Of a stretch of DNA of 64,000 nt, positions 1 to 10,200 are shown piece by piece; the stretch's first letter is position 1, and each line of letters begins with the position of its first letter. The notes beneath the pieces are model-generated. The model did no database searches, was not told the DNA's origin, and worked only from the letters and a program-made list of their open reading frames with translations. The stretch lies in contig OW203762.1 of NCBI GenBank assembly GCA_934045905.1, positions 47,331,411 to 47,395,410 of the forward strand, in the 5' to 3' direction. The translations under genes were made by a program, and so were the position numbers. Source of the stretch: Leuctra nigra (Eukaryota > Arthropoda > Insecta > Plecoptera > Leuctridae).

Positions 1-645
1 ATAAATAATCTCATGGCAAAAATAAACATAAACTGTTAAACTACATAACGGTTCCCTACCAGTGTTCCCTACACTTGCGAGTTTGAGATTATTATAAAGG
101 GGAATTGTTTTCTTCTAGCGAACTAATTAATACTATCCTTCATACTGAGAATACTTTGGTAAGTGCCATAAATTCACAAACTATAACAAAAACAACATCT
201 CATAGAGACTCAACACTTTGTACTAAAAGTAGTAGGAAATGTCAACAACTTGCGTGACATAAAAGCGTCTGCTCGAAGAAATTAAACTTCGCGCAACGAT
301 ACTTGTGGAGTTCTTGCATGTGCCACAAATTGTTCCGAGTGTTAAAATAAACTCGAAACTATTTGTCTAATTGGCGTGTCTTTTTGGTAATTTTACTTTT
401 CTTTAGCAACATTTATGTTGCTGCAAGGAAAGGTATATTTTAACATAAAATGCATACCTAATGTAGCTATAAACTGATTTGCTTCTTCAAATTAACATTA
501 GTAGTCTGACGTCCCAAAATCAGCTTTGTATGTGAATCCGTTAGTGCGAAGTATTAAGTTATGAAGGAAAATGTCTGAAGACAACTAACGGTATTAACCA
601 ATGGCTTGAATAATGTTCGTCCCACCATCTGCCACCAAGTAGTCG
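1..645. other. AT-rich flank with no gene seen
   Basis: This stretch lies 3' of the minus-strand hexosaminidase gene. I see no open frame with coding character, no RNA gene and no repeat with readable ends. It probably holds the 3' untranslated region of that gene, but no clear AATAAA appears on the minus strand close to the stop codon. Confidence 0.5.
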
Positions 646-3320
646 CTAACACTCGTTCGGATTCTCGTCACACCATCTGGGCCAGATGACGTCAGCCTTG
701 ACTCCCCTGGCGACCAACCTCTCTCGATGCACCGCCATCCGTGCAGTCAGCTCTCTGATGTCCAGCTCGTTCCGATCAGACCAGAGTCGCTCAGCCAGAG
801 CAGCTGCCCGTGGCCACACCTTCTGTTCCAGAGACAACTCGTCGACGTGCTCCGACCAGAGGCACGCTTCGCCGCCGAGGATCTGGTCGAGGTGGTGGGG
901 GTACGCGACCCAGGGGCGATGTTCGTAGACTTGCTGCCATGACGACACGGGACCGCACGACTCGGGGACGCCGGGAATCCAGCTGCCGAAACCGCAGTCG
1001 AGGTACCACGCGTTGACGTGGGCGATGATCACTCGATAGTTGAGTCGGAGGTGTTCGATTGTGTCCTGCCAGTGACTTGCTCCCCACTCCTCGACAATGT
1101 ACTTCTCCGGAGGAAAGGTCTTAACGTAATCTGCACCCTCTCCGCTCGACGACCACACTATCACGTTCTCGATCTTCTTCACGGTCTGCAACTCGTCGTA
1201 GGCGCGCCGATGAAAGTCTCCCAACATCTCGTAGAACTGTTCTCTAGTAAACGATCCTGGATTGTTAGCGACTTCGTCCGCCCAACACTGCATGTTGACT
1301 TCGTCGCCCCCTATATGGAACATATCTGTGACCTTGGAGATGTCGACGAGGTCCTTGTAGAGTCCTCCAAGCACAACGTATGTGTTGTTATTGATAGGGT
1401 TGAGCTGACCGCACGGAGGTTCGCCGCAGTATTCGCGCCAAGGTTGACGGTCGACGCACACCGCCAGTGTCCCGAGCCCCGCCGCCTCCCCCCACTGCCA
1501 CCCGGCGGCGGCGTGAGAGGGCGCGTCGAGCTCGGGCAGGATCCTGACTCCACGCACTCTTGCGAACTCCGTCAACGTCTCCAACTCGGCGGCGGTGTAA
1601 ATTTGGCGCCCGGAATAAGCTCCTTGGCGAGACATTTGAGGATATCGCGAGGACTCGAAGGGGAAGCTCTGGGAATCCGTCAGGTGGAGGTGGAGGGTGT
1701 TGAGCTTCGACGCGGACATGCCTATTATCGTCGCCTGGAGGGTGGGGATGGGCATGAAGTTCCGCGCGACGTCGATCATGACGCCGCGGTACGCGAAGCG
1801 AGGGGCGTCGGAGATGGACGCGTTCTTGAGGATGCGAAAAGCACCCAGAGACTTCTCGTCAACATCCCACCAAATGAGTTGGGACAAAGTTTCAAGGGCG
1901 TTTCTCGCACCGAAGAACGTCAGGGCCACGATTTCGGCGACTAAAATATTGCCACTTTTCTTCTTCATCTCTAGATGATAAAATTCTGATGTGTTGAGAG
2001 ATAAATATACTTCTGAGTCACCACGCAGAAATACGGACACTTTAAGAGTGACGTCACTAGGAAGTAAAGCTGATTTCCGATCCTCTTCAGGGACCATAGC
2101 TTCCAGATTAGATTTAAATATACTGAACGCTTCTTTCAGCAGGAAGTTGTTGACGCCGTCGATCCCTCGATGGATCTTGAAGTTTACGTCATGGAGGTGA
2201 AAGACGGCAGATTTTTTACCGAAGCTGGTGTGTCCAGTTGGCCAAGGCCAAAGCGGCGGACCCTTGTCGCCACAAGTGGCGCTGCAGTGCGACAGCGAGG
2301 TCCACGTCGAGAGGGTGGAGGCAGGAACACGCTCGCAGACTTGCTGTTCGCAGGACCACGTCCACGTCTTGCTCTGCCTGTGGAATGAGAACAAATTGTA
2401 ACTGTTCTGTAATAGTAAATGACAGCGTTGTTGTAACAGCGAGGACCACGGAAACAACATGGAGGAAGGTGAAGCGCGGTCCACGTCAAGAGGGTGAAGG
2501 CGGGAGAGGACGACGCCTTGTGCGGCCAGCTGGAATGACATGGACGTGTCGTGACGTCACGCGAAGGCAGCTGTAACGAGATGTGTCGAAACCATGAGGC
2601 AGTGAAGTGAGAAAGACGTTTCATACTTGTATACAAGTTAATTGCGCTGTCGCAAGAAATCCCTCGATTACGTTGGAAAGTTTCAGGAGAAATAAAGCGA
2701 CTGCAGGGAAAAAGTTACAATTAAACTATATCAGAACAAATAGTCATACGCGACTATTATAGCTCTAGCTAGGTTGTGACAAATAGACAAAATAAACCAC
2801 TCTGATTTTTGTTTTCTGTATTCATATTATTTGCCCATGGTGCAGAATTTAGTATAGATTTTATTCATCTTTCTTTTGCACATAATCGTGGGTAATATTG
2901 AGCTTCAAACTTTCAACCTCTAATATGAAGCACAGAGTTTTATCTGTAAATAAAAGTACTTATAATTTATTCAAAGCTTCCTCAGAGCTTCAATTAGCTT
3001 GCTTACACCTTGTCGAAAATAACCATGAGTATCATGATGGTGTCTGTATCTGTATTAAGATACTTCTAATTTTGTACCTGTGGATATATAGATATTCCGG
3101 ATACTTATCAAGTAAACTATTTTTACTAACATACTTCGCTACCAAAACCTATGCTACGACTGGTCCTGACTGCTGATTGGCTGTGATCTCACCTGGGTGT
3201 CGAGCGCAAGAGTGTCAAGTCCATGGCTCTGGCGAGGACCGCGATGACGATCAGCACACTGACGACGAGGACGCCCATGACGACCTTGTAGGACCTCGGT
3301 GACAAGGAGTTCACGACCAT
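646..3320 (-). CDS. GH20 beta-N-acetylhexosaminidase (fdl/chitooligosaccharidolytic type), two exons
   Basis: The enzyme removes terminal N-acetylglucosamine from chitooligosaccharides or N-glycans. Exons: 3320-3193 and 2377-646, with an 815-bp intron. The first exon ends in AG and the second supplies G, so the junction codon is Arg and the phases agree. The product is 619 residues, normal for insect GH20. Residues 13-30 are hydrophobic after a short basic start (VVMGVLVVSVLIVIAVLA), so this is a signal anchor or uncleaved signal peptide. The Cys-rich WTWSCEQQVCERV block (48-60) and LWPWPTG follow, then the catalytic domain. HIGGDEV holds the Asp-Glu catalytic pair at 401-402; DSQSFP and a C-terminal Cys pair are also present. 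N-glycosylation sequons lie near 171, 228 and 373. A type II anchor suggests the Golgi fused-lobes class, but a secreted chitinolytic enzyme is possible. The catalytic region has no intron, which is unusual for this family. Confidence 0.9.
2464..2545. repeat. Degenerate partial duplication of the start of hexosaminidase exon 2
   Basis: Bases from about 2464 to 2545 repeat those at about 2290-2385: GGTCCACGTC, GAGGGTG and TGGAATGA recur in the same order, with an internal deletion. Read on the minus strand, the copy encodes SPAFTLLTWTAL where the real exon has VPASTLSTWTSL. The copy ends in an acceptor-like TTCCAG but lies in a frame that cannot join the catalytic domain, so it looks like a decayed exon duplicate inside the intron. 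Confidence 0.5.
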
Positions 3321-3337
3321 GACCAGGGCGCCATGGA
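3311..3337 (-). promoter_or_regulatory. 3' splice site and overlapping upstream ORF before the hexosaminidase start
   Basis: On the minus strand a pyrimidine-rich tract ends in CTTGCTTCAG at 3338, so the first coding exon probably starts at 3337 and a non-coding exon lies further upstream. Within it, an ATG at 3334 opens a seven-codon frame (MAPWSWS) that stops at 3311 and overlaps the ATG chosen at 3320 out of frame. That ATG was chosen because it alone opens the frame that runs into the membrane anchor and the conserved second exon. Confidence 0.5.
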
Positions 3338-3366
3338 CTGAAGCAAGACAGAGGGTCACACACAGC

Positions 3367-3896
3367 CAGTGGCGTAACTAGAGATTAATGGGTCCCTGGC
3401 AAAATATTCTTCTTCCATCCCTCCAAATATATTTTAGTTATATTTGAGTTTATTGAATACTATACAAAAAAAATATTTGTAAAACTACTGCCAAGCACCT
3501 TCTCACCTAAAAGTATTGAGATCTAAGGGTCTATAGACCCTTAGATTAGCAAAACGTTGTTAAAACATGTTCGCACTAAAAATTCGTGAAAACTGCCGCC
3601 AAGCACTACACTAAACTTTGAGCCTTAATTTGACATAAAATAAGCCTCAAAATTTCAAACATAAGCCGCAATAGAATCAGAATAGAATCAGTCAGGTTTC
3701 ACCCAACATACCTACAAATTATTACTCTTCTTTGGAAGCAATTGTATACCACGTTGAGTAAAACAAAAATATTCGGAAAAATTTATTTGGAAAGTTAATA
3801 AAATACGGCTTTATTTGAAAAGTGCCCGTGGTGCCCCCCCTAGGGCCTGGGCCCCTGGCATGTAGCCGCCCCAGCCACCCGATAGTTACCCCACTG
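3367..3896. mobile_element. Non-autonomous hAT element, 530 bp, exact 8-bp TSD
   Basis: The left end reads CAGTGGCGTAACTAGAG. The right end, reverse-complemented, reads CAGTGGGGTAACTATCG, 14 of 17 positions identical. CACACAGC occurs exactly on both sides (3359-3366 and 3897-3904), the 8-bp target duplication expected for hAT. No transposase frame is visible inside, so it must have moved with an enzyme supplied elsewhere. It sits upstream of the first coding exon of the minus-strand hexosaminidase, 29 bp from the 3' splice site. Confidence 0.85.
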
Positions 3897-4929
3897 CACA
3901 CAGCGATCGCGGACATTTTTTGACCCAGCCATCAAACAGACAACTATCTTAACTGTTGTCCGAATCTGGCTGGTACTTAGCGTTTCCATACTCGGCGATA
4001 TTTGGAAGAGAAAATATCTGAATAAAAAGCATGGTGTGTCTCAATTTTAACTTGTTATTCATTTAGACTATACGGGTCAACTCGGTAACAGGTCACTGGA
4101 GCAACGGTTGTTTCTACGCGGAACCCTAGAAATTACATGACATTTCAGTCGCTTGTGATGACGGGCTTTACACTTGAGCATGGCATTCATTAAATGTCAT
4201 TAACTTAAATCATGAAAGACAAAAATTAATATTAAATGACATAAAATGACATCCATTGAAAGTCATTCATTACCTGAAGAAGCTAGGTGAACAGTGAGCT
4301 ATATAAAAAAACTTACATAGTTTGTAGAAATAATAACATAATATTTTTATTGAGCTAGCGACTCCTTTTGGCTCTTTGGCACGGATTCTGCTTTTTTGTA
4401 AGTTTTTTTGTCCATACCGCTACAGGTCGTACCGTTTCATCGATCGAGCTGAAATTTTGCACACATTTACGGACCATCCATGGAATTTGCAGATCCTAAT
4501 TTGAAATCATTGCGATCAACATTGTCTCAAATCTATTAAAGTTTCAGCCAAATCTTCCAATTAGTTTAAATAATATCTTCTGATTGGTCGAAAATTAAAA
4601 TGTTCCGATTAAGTAAAAATTTTGCATGGTGATCAAGACCAACAATGTCAAAACTTTTACTCATTTTAATCCCAATCAGTCAAGTAATTACAAACTTACT
4701 GGCATTTTATGAGCTTGAAATCGATCTCAGAAGTTTGAACGAAAATTACCAACTTCATGTTGATGTCTTATTCAATTGTTTCAGAGTTTATAGATTCGAA
4801 TGTTGCAATGAAAATCAATAATGATTGTAGTAAGTTATCGTTGTTGAGTGGATTGTGTTCAGTTGGAGATGTTGCGCGTATCCGTGCTCGCTCATCAACG
4901 CGTTACACTGAGCCTGTATAAAAATAGAA

Positions 4930-5090
4930 ATGTATTTATTTTTTGATTGTATCTTTGTATATCTGACAGATATATTTTTTTACGTATCTGTATCTAGTGA
5001 CAGATACAATTTTAAATATATATATATATAGTATCTGTATCTTGATACAAAAATCTTGAAGTATCTGTATCTGTATCTATAGATACATTT
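4930..5090. repeat. TATCTG/GATACA simple-sequence region
   Basis: Variants of GTATCTGTATCT and TAGATACA alternate through about 160 bases, with a short (TA)n run near 5018-5030. Because the two motifs are near complements, the strand can fold on itself. Confidence 0.6.
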
Positions 5091-6400
5091 AAAAAGTATG
5101 TTTTACAACAATGGGTCCCAGAGTGATGATTTCATACATTTTCATGAGGATATGATTGTCAACTTCTGTTTCAGGTGACTGCCGCCAGGTGTCTGATGGT
5201 CGCTTTGTACTCGCTATGGACACATCGCTGCGAGAGCTAATCATCTTCATGTGAGTCCCAATAACAATTACCCCCCCCCCCCCCCCCCCCCCCTTAACTT
5301 CACCACACACGGCATGCGTGGACAGCGTATTCCCTGTGACTTACCTCCGTAGAAATGTCGTCCACGTCTCCTCATCGTGTGTAAATAGTCTCTCATTATA
5401 AAACTACCGACACCACTTCCGCATGTCAACGTATCGAGGAACAAAGCACACTACCCTGGAAGAATGTTGCAACTATCACGCGAATCGAACCATTGTTGTG
5501 CACTCGATGACGCATTCAACATTCACAAGATACACAGCCTTCGGATTACTTTAGTGTCCACCTACCAACGCACTTGTATACTCGTACTTACGAACTTTCT
5601 TCATTTCTCTCCAATAATTGAGAGATTGTTTAGGTTGCGACATTCTTTCAGAAAGTATCCAAAGACAGGGGGTGGTTGAAATTTAATTAAATCATTAAAA
5701 TAATGTTGATCGTAATTAAGTAATTGATGTTTATCGCAACTTCGAATTAGTTAATTAATATAAGTATCAGTATCCGAGGGGCGAATTAACCAAACAAACT
5801 GTTCCGGCAACAAAATGATCAACAATAAAACACGTTCCCACAAAGCCACTCATCGCAGAGCGACTGAAATTTTAACTGGCAGTATTTTAATGTAATTTCT
5901 ATCGTATGGGTATGAATTGTGGTGTGCGCGACAGCGAAGCGCAGTAACACCACACGTATGAGTATGATAATGATAAGCAATCAAGAATTGTCTTAATTAT
6001 ATACGTTCTTATCAGCTCGCGATTATTTGTTGTGGCTCAGGAATATGAGCTGTACTTCCTTCACATGGGGTGCTGAACCTGTGTTCCTTCTGCTTACATC
6101 AATTGACTGACTGAAATAAATCACCGAATACTTCTAAAAGTGCAAGAACCAAGTCATGATTCAAGCGATTTTTCAGTAAACACTTCAACATTTCAAAGGA
6201 GAGAATCTCAGAACTAAGTTTTTGTTGGTCTTTGCTTGCAAGTCTTAGTTGAACACTTTACAACACGTTCAAAATTAGTTGTTCTTCATTGTGTTAACTT
6301 TCTTATACAATATGTGGGAAAATGGATGAAAGTGGAGTGAAAATCAACATTGACAAGAATTAATCGAATGAAATGAAAGAATGTGTGCTGTACGTGAAAT

Positions 6401-6480
6401 GGGAATCGTTCGAACCCGGGACCTCTCGCTGTCGGGCGAGAGCTTTACAGCTTGACGGACATAACACACCTTGTACTGGG
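6401..6480 (-). mobile_element. tRNA-derived SINE head (minus strand)
   Basis: On the minus strand the sequence has GTCCGTCAAGCTGTAAAGC, which can serve as an A box, followed by CCCGGGTTCGAACGA, a good B box. No cloverleaf tRNA is complete, so this is a SINE promoter rather than a tRNA gene. The block at 17745-17815 shares GGTGTGTTATGTC and the same layout. Confidence 0.45.
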
Positions 6481-6790
6481 CTACACAACACTGCAGGTTA
6501 GATATGGAGATCTCTTAGATCTCTTTAAATACAATCTAAGTAAGAATTAATACTCCTTCTTTTATGGACGACAGGTTGTGATAGTTTCTTAAAAATGGAA
6601 ACGGAACATCCCCAATGGAGTTATATTTCACACCCATGCAATGGAAGTCAGAAAGTGTTTCAATATTTGAGAATAGGTACAGGAAAAAGTCGCTTGCTGG
6701 AGACTGACCCAATTAATCACTAATGATTAGATGAATTAATGTATTCTCAACGTGACATTTCCTCGTCAGTAAGCCACGCCCCGCCATCCG

Positions 6791-6798
6791 TGACGTCA
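6791..6798. promoter_or_regulatory. Palindromic CRE (TGACGTCA) in a CpG-rich block
   Basis: A perfect TGACGTCA lies inside a CpG-rich segment (about 6770-6960) some 440 bp upstream of the ATG at 7233. CREB/ATF-family factors bind this octamer. The position suggests a proximal promoter or 5' untranslated region for the commissureless-like gene, but no TATA box or transcription start can be read. Confidence 0.35.
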
Positions 6799-7232
6799 CG
6801 GGGGTATCGCGTGACTGCATTCCGTGACTCTCGATCTGTTGCCATGGATGCCAAGGTAGCGTCGGGACGCCGCCGTCCAGTGCAAGACACGGCGTCGATG
6901 GCGTCGCTCTGTGTGAGAGAGTGTCGGGGCAGGAGCTGGCGAGATGGCGAGGCGCTCAACTACTGGCCTCACACATAAACCTTGCCGGACGGTTTTTACA
7001 CATTTTATTAGAATGACTGAAATGAAAACTAATAACAGGTTACGAGAAATAATATTTAGGAATTCAGAACCTTATTTTAAACTTATATCTTGTCCATTAA
7101 AACTCTTTGTCGAATGTAGTTATAGTTATGGCCTAATAAGAAACAAATAGGAAGAGCCGTATAGATCAAATAATCTTTCGCTTGATAGATTTGTGGAACG
7201 TGTGAAGATGTGAGTGATAATGTGCGTGTAAA

Positions 7233-10200
7233 ATGTCTCTAAACAAACCACGCATCGGCCTCTTGGCCGTCTCCGTCGCGACGTCCATGGGCAACATGAC
7301 GTCGGCCAGTGCGGGGTCGAGGGCGAGCGCCTCTCTGCACGGCAACGTCAACGTCCTTCTGGGAGGGTAAGACGCGATCATTGAGGAACACGCCCGGGTT
7401 GAGGGTCTTTTGTGGTTAGCACTTTAGTGGAGCTCATCCCTATCTATAGGCCACGGCCACTGCCTTTCCATCTTCTACATTTCCCATTCGACGCCATTAT
7501 CACCACTCAATCGTGCTCAAAATAATTGACAGAGGGGAATGACCTAGCTATCGAACCGTTCATAAACAACAATAATAGTGTTTCTTGTATTTGTATTTGA
7601 ACAGTACACATACAATACAGATATAAAGAAATGCTATTTTATTTAATCAATATTTTCCATTGCGGAAGAGGTTTGAACATTTCTAATAACAATTTGTAAA
7701 CCGATATCACCGCCTCTGCTAACTTCCTCCACGTCTCTCCATGTACACATAGTTTCTTTTTCTCTACATCTCTATTTCTTCTTTCATTCCATTGTGATTA
7801 GGTTTAGCTTTCTACCTCACATTGGGTCTGCTTATTCTTCCTGTTTTTTCCGTCGCCATTAGCCTCGCTGCAGAACAGTGCGACGTTAAGCCCCAGACCA
7901 AAAAAAAGGTATTTTCTTTCTGTCAGATCATACACTCTGCTGAATTCAGTTCTTATCCATAATCATCATTCGTCCAAACCTTTCAATCGCTCTCTTCCAA
8001 TCTTATAATTTAACTACTCTTGTTGAATCATCTCTTATTTTATTACTTATAATTTTGTCTATTTTTTTGCTCCTGATTAAGATATTGCAACCTTGACTGC
8101 GCTTGATTTTACTCTTATCGCTTGTATGTATACGAGGGGGGGGGGGCATTATATTCGCGGACTCAAAGGGTTATAGTAGAGATGTGAGTTTCTAGATCAC
8201 ATAGTTCAATTATGTACCTTTTTTCGGAATATATACCAAATATTAGCATAATTGTGTCATTATTGTATAAGCTATCGCCGAATATGCAAGTCGACCTCGA
8301 AGAAAATTTAAATGGTCAAATTGAGTGTCGCGCCATCATCAAATTCATTCAAAATGAAGGAAAATCACCTCAAACCACCTCAAACCATTTTGGAAGAGAT
8401 TTTAGTGTTTTCCATAGAAAAATCTTTTCCAATACTGTTTGAGGTGATTTCATTGATTTAGAAAAAACTTGATGACTGTGAAACACTTAATTGTGTCAAA
8501 TGAGGTTGTTCGAGTTCTTCGAGGTTGACTTACATATTTGGCGGTATATTATACAATAATGACACAATTATTCTAAAATATAGTATAATAAGCCTAAAAA
8601 AGGTCACACAATTGAACAAGTGCTCTAAAAACTCACATTTCTACTATAACCCTTTGAGTCCCCCCTCGTACATCACATAGATACCAACATAATGGAGATA
8701 TTTCTCATATAAAACATTCTGTGTTCTTCGCGAAGTTGTTTAGGAATGAGCTTGCTCGTGGTATTGAGAAGCTGTAATATTGATCAAGCTGAGAGGCAAT
8801 CATTTCCGAGTTGCAGTTGCAGCTGAGTCTAGATGCGAAGACGACGCGAATTAAAAGTCTTTGAAAGAAATTGCTCAAGTTCAAGTCTCATGCTTGGCAT
8901 CTAATTGAAGTCCCACGTTCAACTTTGAAATTTGAATACACGAGAGATTTTTTACTCTCTTTTTTATCAATATCTTTTACCAATGTAATAGTTAATAAAA
9001 TAAGGCTACGTATCTACCGGTCTTCGGAACTGTTCAATGAAAATTATTTCATAGTTTGGAATGGGACATTAGTTTCATTTTGTCCTACAGGTGACGTTTA
9101 GTGCAATATTTTTACTAATTTTCAGGCACTAAAGTCAAATAAACCCCTCTTTGAACTCACTACTCAGCCGTCTTTATTTGCCACAGTATGTTGAAATTAT
9201 TTTTAGTATGCCTTGCCATTGATATTTATTTGTGCAACGTAATAAAATGGAAATGTGTAATTATTATGGCCTGCACAGTTGGTGCATTTACTGCTTGATG
9301 AACAGATTTAGTGCTAGTGCTGAGCCGTCTAAACTGCGAATCAAAGACTCAAAGAGTATATTTTGTACAACGTAGACCATTCCAACATCAGAGAAGCGAG
9401 AAGCGAGAAGCGATGTTATTCGGAATGCAATTAAGCTGCTTGAAACCAAGCTACTATAATGTCGATAATTTGTATTTACTTTGAATTTAAATACGCTCTG
9501 TGTAACACTAACGCGTTCATAAGCAAACCATTTCGTACTGCATGGGTGTGAAAGTTGCTGCTCCAATAATAGACCTGGTGAAAAGTTGAAATACCAACAT
9601 GTGACAAAGGAGAAGTGAGAATTTGTTTCAAATGTCTTTGAACACATTTGAATTTTTTTTCAAAACAAGCATAAAATGTCCGTATAATGCCAATAACTCT
9701 TAAAGTTATTGACAGATTTGTCTGAAAATTGTCGAAAACATCTAAATTGTTGGTCCTAATGAACATGCAAAATTTGAACTTGATCGGTCAAACGGCTCCA
9801 TTTTTAAATTTCTAACCAATCACTGGATTACGTTCAAAAACTAAAAAAATGAATTGGTTCATAATAAATTTAAAATCCAGCCAATGAGAGATCTGAAAAG
9901 TCTAGGTCAGACAATAGGCACTATACACTGTAAAAATAGATCACTTAAATCATACATACCACGGAATAATAAAATAAAACTCCGTATGTTTAAATACTAT
10001 ATATGCCTACATGTAGTATTAAATGAGTATTATACCTACAATTTAATCTTACAATTAATACACAGTATATAAACATATGTATACATGCACAATTAAAAAT
10101 ATACCTACATTGTAGTTTAAAATAAATCCACATGTAGGGTTGAATTAAGTCAAGTAATTTCATTTAAGAGTGACAATGCAAGGTTAATTTTATAACCCAG

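Larger units (their letters stand above)
3905..7232. other. Intergenic region between divergent genes
   Basis: No gene is supported here. Contents: old dispersed repeat sequence at about 4350-4920 (motifs shared with 9480-9870 and 18690-19780), TATCTG/GATACA-rich simple sequence at 4930-5090, a run of 23 C at 5271-5293, a tRNA-like SINE at 6401-6480, and a CpG-rich block at about 6770-6960 upstream of the commissureless-like gene that is probably its promoter. Short open frames in the CpG block lack splice support. Confidence 0.5.

Noticed and set aside
6739..6978. Open frame in a CpG-rich block upstream of the commissureless-like gene
   Set aside because: Both strands are open because the block is GC-rich. 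There is no domain and no donor that would lead in phase to the next exon.
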